58,216 nt of DNA from Micromonosporaceae bacterium (GTDB taxonomy: Bacteria; Actinomycetota; Actinomycetes; Mycobacteriales; Micromonosporaceae): the NCBI GenBank assembly GCA_009377645.1, contig WHTQ01000017.1, positions 1 to 58,216 on the forward strand, written 5' to 3'. Shown here one piece after another: positions 14,254-21,985 of this stretch (its first letter is position 1; each line of letters begins with the position of its first letter). Both the position numbers and the translations under genes were made by a program. Under the pieces are notes generated by a model. That model worked only from the letters and a program-made list of their open reading frames with translations. It was not told where the DNA came from and made no database searches.

Positions 14254-15972
14254 CTACCAGCGGTCGCCGGCCGCCACCAGCTCGCCCGCGCCGTCCCGAC
14301 CGGCCGGCTCGGCGAGGTCGACCGGCAGCCGGAGGTCCGCCGGGTCGATCGAATCGGCCGCCGCCGGGTCGGTCGAGGTGGCCTCGGTCAGGTCGATCGA
14401 GGTGGCCTCGGTCGGGTCGGTGGCTGCGGCACCGTCCCCGGAGCCGACCCGCCGGAGCAGGACGATCGCCACCACCGCGAAGATCGCCATCGCCACCGTG
14501 CCGATCCCGGCCACCACGTTCAGCCCGCTGGTGAACGCCTCCTGCGCCGGCTCCAGCAACCCGGCAGCCATCCCGGCCGGCAGCTGCTCAGCCGCCGCCA
14601 CCGCACTGGCCAGCGTGTCCCGGGTCGCCGCGCCCAGCTCCGCCGGCGCGTCCGCCGGAACCGTGACCTGGCTGCGGTACACCGCGGTGCCGATGCTGCC
14701 CAGCACCGCGATCCCACTCGCGATCCCGAACTCGCCGCTGGTCTCCGACATCGACGCCGCCGACCCGGCCTTCTCCGGCGCGACCGAACCGACCACGATG
14801 TCGGTCACCAGCGCCGCCCCGGGGCCCAGCCCGAGGGTGCAGATCGCCAGCGCGACGACCACCAGCCCGAGTCCGCCGTCCGCGTCGACCTGGGTCAGCA
14901 GCGCCATCCCGACCGCGGTGACCGCCATCCCGCCGCCGATCACGTTGCCCCGGCCCACCCGCTGGGCCAGCGGCGGCGCCAGCATCGTGCCCGCGATCAT
15001 TCCGAGCGTCGGCGGGACCAGCCACAGCCCGGCGCCCAGCGGGGTGAGCCCCCGCACCAGCTGCAGGTACTGGCTGACGAACAGGAACAGACCGCCCATC
15101 GCGACCGCCCCGACCATCATCACGCCCAGCGCGGTCGTGAACGTGCGGTTCCCGAACAGCCGCAAGTCCAGCAGCGGGCTGGCCAACCGGTTCTGCCGCC
15201 GCACGAACCCCACGCCCACCGCGGCGCCAGCCATGATGGCGAGGATCGGCGCGGCGGTCAGGCCGACCCGGGCAACCTCCTTGATCCCGTAGATGATCGG
15301 CAGGATGGTGGCCAGCGACAGCGCCACGCTGGTCAGGTCCAGCTTGCCGGCCTGGCTGTCCCGGTCCTCGGGCAGCAGCGCCCGGCCGACCATCAGCAAC
15401 AGCACCATCACCGGTACGCCGAGCAGGAACGCCGACCCCCACCAGAACCACTGCAGCAGGGTCCCGCCGACCACCGGTCCGATCGCCGTGCCGCCCATGA
15501 AGCAGCTGATCCACACCGCGATCGCCGACCCCCGCTGCCGCGGGTCCTTGAACATGTTGGTGATCAGGCCCAGCGTGGACGGCATCAGGGTGGCCCCGGC
15601 GATCCCGAGCAGGATCCGGGTCGCGATCAGCATCTCGGCGCTGGTCGAGTAGGCCGCCAGCACCGAGGCGACTCCGAACGCGGCGGCCCCGATCAGCAGC
15701 AGCCGGCGGCGGCCGATCCGGTCGCCGAGCGTACCCATGGTGATCAGGAGGCCGGCGATCATGAACCCGTAGATGTCCATGATCCATAGCAGCTGGCTGC
15801 TGCTCGGCCGCAGGTCCGCGGCCAGGTGCGGGAGCGCCAGGTAGAGCACGCTCATGTCGAGTGAGAGCAACAGCGTCGGCAGGGCCAGCACCGCCAGCCC
15901 CACCCACTCCCGCCGGCCGGCACGCTGGCCGGCCCGCTGGCCGGCGGTGGTGGTCGCGGTGGTCGTGTCCAT
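14254..15972 (-). CDS. MFS transporter, DHA2 (EmrB/QacA, 14-TM) drug efflux type
   Basis: A 572-aa integral membrane protein. It has the 14-segment DHA2 architecture with the antiporter loop GTLGDRIGRRRLLLIG between TM2 and TM3 and motif-C-like GIAGATLMPSTLGLI and GGTAIGPVVGGTLL segments. It is expected to export drugs or cationic compounds in exchange for protons. The ATG at 15972 has GGAGG eight bases upstream. The last 60 residues form a soluble tail rich in Asp/Thr/Ala containing an 8-residue tandem repeat (DPTEATSI / DLTEATST). There is no adjacent TetR-type regulator. Confidence 0.93.
   Translation of the reverse strand: MDTTTATTTAGQRAGQRAGRREWVGLAVLALPTLLLSLDMSVLYLALPHLAADLRPSSSQLLWIMDIYGFMIAGLLITMGTLGDRIGRRRLLLIGAAAFGVASVLAAYSTSAEMLIATRILLGIAGATLMPSTLGLITNMFKDPRQRGSAIAVWISCFMGGTAIGPVVGGTLLQWFWWGSAFLLGVPVMVLLLMVGRALLPEDRDSQAGKLDLTSVALSLATILPIIYGIKEVARVGLTAAPILAIMAGAAVGVGFVRRQNRLASPLLDLRLFGNRTFTTALGVMMVGAVAMGGLFLFVSQYLQLVRGLTPLGAGLWLVPPTLGMIAGTMLAPPLAQRVGRGNVIGGGMAVTAVGMALLTQVDADGGLGLVVVALAICTLGLGPGAALVTDIVVGSVAPEKAGSAASMSETSGEFGIASGIAVLGSIGTAVYRSQVTVPADAPAELGAATRDTLASAVAAAEQLPAGMAAGLLEPAQEAFTSGLNVVAGIGTVAMAIFAVVAIVLLRRVGSGDGAAATDPTEATSIDLTEATSTDPAAADSIDPADLRLPVDLAEPAGRDGAGELVAAGDRW
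14373..14420. repeat. 24-nt tandem duplication inside the MFS C-terminal tail
   Basis: Two 24-nt units (14373-14396 and 14397-14420) that share TCGAGGTGGCCTCGGTC and differ at a few later bases. In frame they encode two copies of an acidic 8-residue motif in the cytoplasmic tail of the exporter. Confidence 0.8.
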
Positions 15973-16159
15973 GGGAAAGTCCTCCGGTGGTGTCTTCGTT
16001 CGGTGCGGCCGGGCGGCCGGCGTTCTCACCGGGGACGTCGCGCCCGGCGGCCCGGCCTCGACATCCCGCCGGACCGAGTGGGAGTGACCTGCGCCACTCT
16101 CGCCGCGGTCTCAGCCGGACGGGGGAGAATCGGGAAGCCGAATCACCAGAGGGGGAGTC

Positions 16160-16537
16160 GTGAAGTATCTGTTGCTCATCTACAACAACCCAGCCAGCCG
16201 GGAGAGTGGGTCCGAGGCCGACCTGGCGAAGCTGATGCAGGGCCACATCTCGCTCTACCAGGAGCTGGCCAGCGCCGGCAAGGTGGTCAGCTCGGCCGCG
16301 CTGACCGACCCACCCCGGGCCACCACCGTGCGGGTAAGCGGGGGCGTGCCGGCGGTCACCGATGGGCCGTTCCTGGAGGCCAAGGAGTATCTGGCCGGCT
16401 ACTACCTGGTCGACTGCGACACGCCGGACGAGGCGGCCGAGATCGCCGCCCGGATCCCGTGTGGGGTGACCGGTGCGGTGGAGATCCGGCCGATCGACGA
16501 GCAGGTCACCGGCCTGGTCCGCGGCGAGGCCGGCTAG
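16160..16537 (+). CDS. YciI/DGPF-domain protein
   Basis: A 125-aa protein of the YCII-related family. It opens MKYLLLIYNN, has the DGPFLEAKEYLAGYYLVD signature at about residues 70-87, then DTPDEAAEIAARIP. The small ferredoxin-like fold is often encoded next to ECF sigma factors, and DGPF proteins are sometimes their fused partners; no sigma gene lies here. Biochemical role is unknown. The GTG start follows a purine-rich GGGGGAG. A hairpin just after its stop probably ends the transcript. Confidence 0.9.
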   Translation: MKYLLLIYNNPASRESGSEADLAKLMQGHISLYQELASAGKVVSSAALTDPPRATTVRVSGGVPAVTDGPFLEAKEYLAGYYLVDCDTPDEAAEIAARIPCGVTGAVEIRPIDEQVTGLVRGEAG

Positions 16538-16538
16538 C

Positions 16539-16558
16539 GCCGGCGGGCACCCGCCGGC
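16539..16558 (+). terminator. Hairpin terminator after YciI gene
   Basis: A perfect 9-bp inverted repeat (16539-16547 with 16550-16558) around CA, starting one base after the stop codon. In RNA it would be an 8-bp stem with a 4-nt loop. There is no T tract. Confidence 0.6.
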
Positions 16559-16588
16559 GGCGGGTCAGCGCGACCGGCCCGGAGCCTC

Positions 16589-16594
16589 TAGGGT
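16589..16594 (+). promoter_or_regulatory. -10 element (TAGGGT) for the small membrane protein gene
   Basis: TAGGGT is followed by a leader of roughly 25 nt and a GAGGAGGG ribosome site before ATG 16627. Confidence 0.45.
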
Positions 16595-16626
16595 CGCCAT
16601 GGTCACGTCCTTCCCGAGGAGGGTTC

Positions 16627-16920
16627 ATGGAAGACTGGATCACTGGAGTGGTGGCGGTGCTGGGCACCCTGATGGTGCTCGCCGGAGCCACCCTGATCGT
16701 GCTCAGGACGCTGGGCCGGCTCGGCGGACCGGCCGCCGAGCCGGACGCCACCCCGACCGCACCGCGGCCCGGCGCGCCGGCGACCAGCCGGTGGCAGGCG
16801 TTGCGCCGGCTCAGCCCGGCCACCCAGCTGATCGGCTGGGGGGTGGTGTTGCTGGTGGTCGCCGCGTTCACGGTCGGCCTGATCAGCTTCGGGATCAACC
16901 TGGAGGCCGGCACGCAGTAG
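16627..16920 (+). CDS. Small two-TM membrane protein, unknown function
   Basis: A 97-aa protein. TM1 is about residues 5-27 (TGVVAVLGTLMVLAGATLIV) and TM2 about 70-92 (LIGWGVVLLVVAAFTVGLIS), joined by a cytoplasmic Pro/Ala-rich loop containing SRWQALRRLSPATQ. It has no recognised domain. ATG 16627 has GAGGAGGG eight bases upstream and a TAGGGT promoter before it. It ends 61 nt before valS, which has its own leaderless promoter. Confidence 0.75.
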   Translation: MEDWITGVVAVLGTLMVLAGATLIVLRTLGRLGGPAAEPDATPTAPRPGAPATSRWQALRRLSPATQLIGWGVVLLVVAAFTVGLISFGINLEAGTQ

Positions 16921-16969
16921 ACCAGCCCCGGTACGGGAAACTGGGTCGAACCGGCACCGAGAACGCGGC

Positions 16970-16975
16970 TAGGGT
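16970..16975 (+). promoter_or_regulatory. -10 element, leaderless valS promoter
   Basis: TAGGGT with six bases to the valS ATG. There is no T-box or other leader structure because there is essentially no leader. Confidence 0.65.
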
Positions 16976-16981
16976 GACCGC

Positions 16982-19522
16982 ATGACCAGCAGCTCCCGGG
17001 TTCCCGCGCGCCCGTCCCTGGACGGGCTGGAAGACAGGTGGGTCGACCGCTGGGAGGGGCAGGGGGTATACCGGTTCGACCGGACCCGGAGCCGGGCTGA
17101 GATCTACTCGATCGACACTCCACCCCCGACGGTCAGCGGTTCGCTGCACGTCGGCAGCGTGTTCTCGTACACGCAGACCGACCTGATCGCCCGCTACCAG
17201 CGGATGCGGGGCCGGGTGGTGTTCTACCCGATGGGGTGGGACGACAACGGGCTGCCGACCGAACGCCGGGTGCAGAACTACTACCGGGTGCGGTGCGACC
17301 CGGCCCGCCCGTACGACCCGGACTTCCGCCCGCCGTCGCAGCCGGGCGGCGAGCAGCAGCCGATCTCCCGGCGCAACTTCATCGAGCTCTGCGAGCGGCT
17401 GACCGCCGAGGACGAGCAGGCGTTCGAGGCGCTGTGGCGCCGGCTCGGGCTGTCGGTGGACTGGACCCTGACGTACCAGACCATCGACGCCACCGCCCGG
17501 CGGGTCGCCCAGTGGGCGTTCCTGCGCAACCTCGCCCGCGGCGAGGCCTACCTGGCCGAGGCGCCGACCCGGTGGGACGTCACGTTCCAGACCGCGGTCG
17601 CGCAGGCCGAGCTGGAGGACCGGGAGCGGCCCGGCGCCAGCCACCGGATCGGGTTCGGCCGCCCGGACGGCGGGCGGGTGCTGGTGGAGACCACCCGTCC
17701 GGAGCTGCTGCCGGCGTGCGTGGCGCTGGTGGCCCACCCGGACGATGCGCGCCATCGGGAGCTGGTCGGCACCGCCGTGCGTACCCCGCTGTTCGGGGTC
17801 GACGTGCCGGTCCACGCGCACCGGCTCGCCGAGCCGGACAAGGGCACCGGGCTGGCCATGATCTGCACCTTCGGCGACACCACCGACGTGACCTGGTGGC
17901 GGGAGCTGGACCTGCCCGCGCGCCCGATGGTCGGGCGGGACGGCCGGCTGCTGCCGGACCCGCCGGCCGGGATCGACACCCCGGCCGGGCGGGCCGCCTA
18001 CCGGGAGCTGGCCGGGGCCAGCGTGCCGGCCGCCCGGAAACGGGTGGTGGCGCTGCTGCGCGAGACCGGCGACCTGGCCGGTGAGCCGGTGCCGATCACC
18101 CATCCGGTGACTTTCTACGAGAAGGGCGACCAGCCGCTGGAGATCGTCACCACCCGGCAGTGGTATCTGCGCAACGGTGGCCGCGACCCGCGGCTGCGGG
18201 AGGCGCTGCTGGCCCGGGGGCGGGAGCTGGCCTGGCACCCGGAGCACATGCGGGTCCGGTACGAGAGCTGGGTGACCGGGCTGACCGGGGACTGGCTGGT
18301 CAGCCGGCAACGGTACTTCGGCGTGCCGATCCCGGTGTGGTATCCGCTGGACGGTGCCGGAGAGCCGGTGTATGACCGGCCGCTGGTGCCGGCGGAGGCG
18401 GCCCTGCCGGTCGACCCCGGCTCCGAGCCGCCGCCGGGCTACCGGCCCGACCAGCGCGGCGAGCCGGGCGGGTTCATCGGCGACCCGGATGTGCTCGACA
18501 CTTGGGCCACCTCGTCGCTCACCCCGCAGATCGCCGGCGGCTGGATGGAGGACGACTCTCGGTTCGCGCGGGTGTTCCCGATGGACCTGCGACCGCAGGG
18601 TCCCGAGATCATCCGGACCTGGCTGTTCGCCACCGTGCTCCGGTCCCATCTGGAGCACGGCTGCCTGCCCTGGTCGCACGCCGCGATCAACGGGTGGGTG
18701 CTGGACCCGGACCGCAAGAAGATGTCCAAGTCCCGGGGCAAGGTGGTGACGCCGGCCGACCTGCTGGAGACTTACGGGTCGGACGCGGTGCGCTACTGGG
18801 CGGCGAAGGGGCGGCCGGGCAGCGACACCGCGTTCGACACCGGGCAGATGAAGGTCGGCCGGCGGCTGGCCGTGAAGCTGCTCAACGCCAGCCGGTTCGT
18901 GCTCGGGCTGGGTGCCGGAGACGGCTCGGTCACCGCGGTCCTGGACCGGGCGATGCTGGCCGCGCTGGCGGACACAGTGGACGAGGCGACCACGGCGCTG
19001 GACGGCTACGACTACACCCGGGCGCTGGAGTCGACCGAGCAGTTCTTCTGGCGGTTCTGCGACGACTACCTGGAGCTGGCCAAGGCCCGGGGGTACGGGG
19101 AGCGGGGCGAGGCCGGAGCGGAGTCGGCCCGGGCCGCGCTGGCCACCGCACTGTCTACGGTGCTTCGACTGCTGGCGCCGTTCCTGCCGTTCGTCACCGA
19201 GGAGGTCTGGTCCTGGTGGCAGGACGGCTCGGTGCACCTGGCGGCCTGGCCGGACCCGGCGGCGCTGCGGGCGCTGGCCGGTGGCGCGTCCCCGGACGCG
19301 CTGGCGGTCGCCGGGGAGGTGATCGCCGAGGTCCGGAAGGCGAAGTCGGAGGCGAGGCTGTCGATGCGGGCGGAGGTCGGCTCGGTGCTGGTGCGTGCCG
19401 ACCCGGATCGGTTGGCGGTGCTGGCCGGCGTGGCCGACGACCTGCGTGCCGCCGGCCGGATCGGCTCACTGTCTACTGAAGACCATCTGGAGCCGGCCCT
19501 GGTCACCCAGGTCCACCTGTAG
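16982..19522 (+). CDS. valS: Valyl-tRNA synthetase
   Basis: An 846-aa class I aminoacyl-tRNA synthetase. The HIGH-type motif is HVGS at 56-59 after PPPTVSGSL, GWDDNGLPTE follows, the editing domain includes VETTRPELLPA, and KMSKS is at 580-584 (KKMSKSRGK). It charges tRNA-Val with valine and edits threonine. The C-terminal anticodon-binding region (about 640-846) is present and ends without the long coiled coil of some bacterial ValRS, fitting the shorter type seen in actinobacteria. The HAD hydrolase gene starts 2 nt after the stop. Confidence 0.97.
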   Translation: MTSSSRVPARPSLDGLEDRWVDRWEGQGVYRFDRTRSRAEIYSIDTPPPTVSGSLHVGSVFSYTQTDLIARYQRMRGRVVFYPMGWDDNGLPTERRVQNYYRVRCDPARPYDPDFRPPSQPGGEQQPISRRNFIELCERLTAEDEQAFEALWRRLGLSVDWTLTYQTIDATARRVAQWAFLRNLARGEAYLAEAPTRWDVTFQTAVAQAELEDRERPGASHRIGFGRPDGGRVLVETTRPELLPACVALVAHPDDARHRELVGTAVRTPLFGVDVPVHAHRLAEPDKGTGLAMICTFGDTTDVTWWRELDLPARPMVGRDGRLLPDPPAGIDTPAGRAAYRELAGASVPAARKRVVALLRETGDLAGEPVPITHPVTFYEKGDQPLEIVTTRQWYLRNGGRDPRLREALLARGRELAWHPEHMRVRYESWVTGLTGDWLVSRQRYFGVPIPVWYPLDGAGEPVYDRPLVPAEAALPVDPGSEPPPGYRPDQRGEPGGFIGDPDVLDTWATSSLTPQIAGGWMEDDSRFARVFPMDLRPQGPEIIRTWLFATVLRSHLEHGCLPWSHAAINGWVLDPDRKKMSKSRGKVVTPADLLETYGSDAVRYWAAKGRPGSDTAFDTGQMKVGRRLAVKLLNASRFVLGLGAGDGSVTAVLDRAMLAALADTVDEATTALDGYDYTRALESTEQFFWRFCDDYLELAKARGYGERGEAGAESARAALATALSTVLRLLAPFLPFVTEEVWSWWQDGSVHLAAWPDPAALRALAGGASPDALAVAGEVIAEVRKAKSEARLSMRAEVGSVLVRADPDRLAVLAGVADDLRAAGRIGSLSTEDHLEPALVTQVHL

Positions 19523-19524
19523 CC

Positions 19525-20181
19525 GTGCCGCCGCGGATCGAGGCGGTCGTGTTCGACGTGGGTGAGACCATCGTGGACGAGTCGCGCGAGTACGGGCGCT
19601 GGGCCGACTGGCTCGGGGTGCCGCGGCACACGTTCTTCGCCGTCCTCGGCGCGGTGATCGCCCGCGGGCTCGACCACCGGGAGGTGTTCCAGGTCTTCCG
19701 GCCGGGCTTCGACCTGCCCGAGGAGCGGCGCCGGCGGGCGGCCGCCGGCCAGCCCGAGTCCTTCCGGGAGGCTGACCTCTACCCGGATGCCCGGCCGTGC
19801 CTGGCGGCGCTGCGGGAGCGCGGTCTGCGGGTGGGGCTGGCCGGCAACCAGCCGGCCTCGGCCGAGCCGGCCCTGCGGGCGCTCGACCTGCCGGTGGACC
19901 TGGTCGCCACATCGGACGGTTGGGGCGTCGAGAAGCCGTCCGCCGGGTTCTTCCACCGGGTGGTGGCGGCGGCGGGTTGCCCCGCGGAGCGGGTGCTCTA
20001 CGTCGGCGACCGGCTTGACAACGACATTCGGCCGGCGCAGGCGGCGGGCCTGGCGACCGCCCTGATCCGGCGCGGCCCGTGGGGCCACATCCTGCGCGAT
20101 GACGCGGTGTCCGCCCGGTGCCAGTTCCGGATCAGCTCCCTGGCCGAGCTGCCAGACCTGGTGCTTAGCCATGCCACTTGA
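19525..20181 (+). CDS. HAD-superfamily hydrolase
   Basis: A 218-aa haloacid dehalogenase-fold protein. Motif I is VVFDVGETIVDE (nucleophile Asp and a Glu in place of the usual second acid), motif II is LAGNQPAS (Asn where Ser/Thr is usual), the motif III Lys is in VEKPSAGFF, and motif IV is YVGDRLDNDI. The second-acid change (DVGE rather than DxD) is seen in some dehalogenase-like subfamilies. It probably acts on a small phosphorylated or halogenated substrate that cannot be named. The GTG start is 2 nt after the valS stop, so the two are likely co-transcribed. Confidence 0.88.
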   Translation: MPPRIEAVVFDVGETIVDESREYGRWADWLGVPRHTFFAVLGAVIARGLDHREVFQVFRPGFDLPEERRRRAAAGQPESFREADLYPDARPCLAALRERGLRVGLAGNQPASAEPALRALDLPVDLVATSDGWGVEKPSAGFFHRVVAAAGCPAERVLYVGDRLDNDIRPAQAAGLATALIRRGPWGHILRDDAVSARCQFRISSLAELPDLVLSHAT

Positions 20182-20187
20182 GCCCAC

Positions 20188-20262
20188 TTGGTGGGGTGGA
20201 GGCGATCATACGCCCGGAAATGTCCGACATTCCCCCACGCAAGATCGCCCCCACCCCACCAA
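20188..20262. repeat. 75-nt stem-loop element (20-bp inverted repeat)
   Basis: The arms 20188-20207 and 20243-20262 match at 19 of 20 positions around a 35-nt loop that itself holds a short ATGTC/GACAT repeat. It lies 7 nt after the HAD stop and directly abuts the broken end of a PIN-domain remnant on the other strand. It may be a terminator for the valS-HAD unit, or a small palindromic or MITE-like element. Confidence 0.85.
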
Positions 20263-20360
20263 CAGAGTCAACAGGCGGGTTGTCCGGTGCCGGGCCGCGA
20301 GGACGACGTTGGCGGCGTCGGTGATCCCCAGGTTGCGGTCTGCGTACCGGGTGGCGCTCA
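20263..20360 (-). pseudogene. PIN-domain (VapC-like) C-terminal remnant
   Basis: On the minus strand the frame reads TRYADRNLGITDAANVV then LAARHRTTRLLTL, which matches the last catalytic helix and strand of VapC/PIN ribonucleases (an acidic residue in D-A-A/S context, then the RTTRLLTLD-like strand). There is no start, and the terminal D-x-x-F part is missing: the frame enters the 20-bp stem instead. It is a degraded toxin gene, ends approximate. Confidence 0.55.
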
Positions 20361-20374
20361 GCCCCGGTCTGGGA

Positions 20375-20800
20375 TCACGCGCCTTCGGTCCAATAGCGGT
20401 TGAGCCGCTCCACCGCTTCGGCCTTGCTCATCGCGGCGACCTCGGTGTCGTTGAGGCCCACGCGGTTGATCAGGAGGTAGACAAGATCGGCCGGGAGCGA
20501 TCCGGTGGGTGCCTCGGGCACCCCTCGATCAGGCTTCGCCCCGTCCCGAACGCAGCTCCAGAACTCCGGCTCGGAGACCTGGAGCTGGTCGCGAAGGATG
20601 TGGCCCCAGAGGCTCGGCCCGTAGGTGCTGCGGTCAACCGGGTGCGAGATGCGGGTTCGCAGGATGCGACCGTCTGGCAGAGCGAGCTCGTAGGTGACGT
20701 GATGGCTGCCACTGCGGCCGTGGGCATCGCGCACGGGCTTCCAGCCTTCGACGTCGCAGAACTTCTCGTGGTCCTGTCGGGTCGGCTGTGGCCAGCTCAC
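20375..20800 (-). CDS. Toxin of a type II toxin-antitoxin system ('cytotoxic translational repressor' family)
   Basis: A 141-aa protein matching an actinobacterial family labelled cytotoxic translational repressor of toxin-antitoxin stability systems. Features are KFCDVEGWKPVRDAHG, HHVTYELALPDGRILRTRIS, HPVDRSTYGPSLWGHILRDQ and a C-terminal LVYLLINRVGLNDTEVAAMS helix pair. The central strands resemble the HicA/RelE-like dsRBD-type RNA-binding fold, which I infer rather than see directly. ATG 20800 overlaps the antitoxin stop by 4 nt. Confidence 0.8.
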   Translation of the reverse strand: MSWPQPTRQDHEKFCDVEGWKPVRDAHGRSGSHHVTYELALPDGRILRTRISHPVDRSTYGPSLWGHILRDQLQVSEPEFWSCVRDGAKPDRGVPEAPTGSLPADLVYLLINRVGLNDTEVAAMSKAEAVERLNRYWTEGA

Positions 20801-21213
20801 CGGCCGGACCCGACCAGCCAGTCCCGCAGCTGGTTGTCGTCACTGAGACTGATCAGCTGCACCAGCCCCCAGTTGTTCCGGTGGTTCGGAGCGTCCAGCA
20901 GCCGCTCCTGCCAGTCCTCGGCGTACTCTCGCAGCGCCGTGATCATCTCGGCGATGGCCTCCTCGAAGGTGGCCCCTTCGGCCGCGATGGGCAGCCCGGG
21001 GATGAAGACCGACCACGCGTCCGCTTCGGCGACGACCTGGGCGCGGGGCGCGCTGCGCGAAGCGAGGGAGGAGCGGAGCCGCTCGACATCGACGACGGCG
21101 GTCCTCGCGGCGTCTCGCCGGACGGTGGCCACATGCCCGCGCTCGGCCGCATCGAGCAGGTCCTTCAGATGCGCACGGGCCTCCGTGTAGCTGTCGTAGT
21201 GCGTGATCGACAC
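20797..21213 (-). CDS. Hybrid antitoxin: Phd/YefM-like N-terminus with HicB-like C-terminal region
   Basis: A 138-aa antitoxin. Residues 1-45 look Phd/YefM-like (EARAHLKDLLDAAERGHVAT, VRRDAARTAVVD). Residues 58-100 resemble the partial RNase-H fold of HicB antitoxins (VFIPGLPIAAEGATFEEAI, then a helix). The tail from 101 is family-specific. The start is GTG with GGAGG at good spacing. Upstream are a near-perfect 22-nt palindrome and a -35/-10 pair overlapping it, as expected for autoregulation. It precedes the toxin with a 4-nt overlap. Confidence 0.82.
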   Translation of the reverse strand: MSITHYDSYTEARAHLKDLLDAAERGHVATVRRDAARTAVVDVERLRSSLASRSAPRAQVVAEADAWSVFIPGLPIAAEGATFEEAIAEMITALREYAEDWQERLLDAPNHRNNWGLVQLISLSDDNQLRDWLVGSGR

Positions 21214-21226
21214 CGGCCACCTCCAA

Positions 21227-21244
21227 CTGGTCTCCGAAGACCAG
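21227..21244. promoter_or_regulatory. Inverted repeat in the antitoxin leader
   Basis: A perfect 7-bp inverted repeat, CTGGTCT and AGACCAG around CCGA, between the predicted promoter and the antitoxin ribosome site. It could be a second operator or an RNA hairpin at the 5' end. Confidence 0.5.
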
Positions 21245-21271
21245 AGTGCCTCAGTGGGTGAAGTACGTCAA
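21243..21271 (-). promoter_or_regulatory. Promoter of the toxin-antitoxin operon
   Basis: On the minus strand TTGACG (21266-21271) is 17 bases from CACTCT (21243-21248). The -35 overlaps the 22-nt palindrome, so antitoxin binding would block RNA polymerase. Confidence 0.5.
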
Positions 21272-21284
21272 GTACTTAACGTAC
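21263..21284. promoter_or_regulatory. 22-nt palindromic operator of the toxin-antitoxin operon
   Basis: The outer arms GTACGT and ACGTAC flank an inner AAGTACTT palindrome; 10 of 11 base pairs are complementary. It is AT-richer than the surroundings and lies 50 nt before the antitoxin start. Confidence 0.75.
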
Positions 21285-21292
21285 CTGCTGAC

Positions 21293-21985
21293 TCATCCGT
21301 AGGTGCGGGTCTGCTGGCGGGTGTCGGAGGTGATCCGGCCGTCGGCGAGGGTGATCACCCGGTCGGCGGCGGCGATCACGTCCTGGTCGTGGCTGGCGAC
21401 CAGGACCGCGTTGCCGTTGTACGCGTGCTGGCGGAAGACGGTCAGCAGCAGCTCGACCCGGGCCCGGTCCTGGTGGCCGGTGGGCTCGTCGCCGAGCAGC
21501 AGCGGCGGGCGCAGCCGTAGCGCCCGGGCCACGGCGGTGCGTTGCTGCTCGCCGCCGGAGGTGTGCGACGGGTAGCGGCCGGCGAGGTGGTCGATGTGGA
21601 GCCGTTCCAGCAGCTCCGGGTCGGGCCCGGTGCCGGTGCGCTCCAGCAGGGCGGGCAGCGCCACGTTCTCGGCCACGGTCAGCTCGTCCAGCAGCGCCAG
21701 CGCCTGCGGCACGAACGCCAGGTGGCGCCAGCCGAGCTGGTCGGGGCGCTGCCGGGGCGGCAGCGGCGGGTGGGTGTGGACGGTTCCGGCGTCCGGCCGC
21801 TCGATCCCGGCCATGATCGACAGCAGGGTGGTCTTGCCGGAGCCGGACGGGCCGGCGGCCACGGTCAGCTCCCCGCCGTACAGCTCGACCGACACCCCGG
21901 CCAGCGCGAGCACCGTCTCCGAGCCGCGACGGAACCGGCGGGTCACCTCCTCGACCGCGATCACCGGCCCGGTGATCAGTGCCAT
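21293..21985 (-). CDS. ABC transporter ATP-binding protein (second ATPase of exporter)
   Basis: A 230-aa nucleotide-binding domain of the LolD/MacB type. Walker A is GPSGSGKTT (about 45-53), signature SGGEQQR, Walker B LLLGDEPTG, H-loop SHD. The D-loop is altered (GHQD in place of the usual GLD). It starts 10 nt inside the preceding ATPase gene. With that ATPase and the 953-aa permease it would form an FtsX-type exporter or mechanotransmission complex. The operon ends here; the toxin-antitoxin operator begins 9 nt further on. Confidence 0.93.
   Translation of the reverse strand: MALITGPVIAVEEVTRRFRRGSETVLALAGVSVELYGGELTVAAGPSGSGKTTLLSIMAGIERPDAGTVHTHPPLPPRQRPDQLGWRHLAFVPQALALLDELTVAENVALPALLERTGTGPDPELLERLHIDHLAGRYPSHTSGGEQQRTAVARALRLRPPLLLGDEPTGHQDRARVELLLTVFRQHAYNGNAVLVASHDQDVIAAADRVITLADGRITSDTRQQTRTYG

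Noticed and set aside
16921..16981. T-box or attenuator leader for valS
   Set aside because: The promoter -10 is six bases from the start codon, leaving no leader to fold.
16895..19237. A 780-codon minus-strand frame antisense to valS
   Set aside because: Composition is Pro/Arg/His/Gln-rich shadow; valS is certain.
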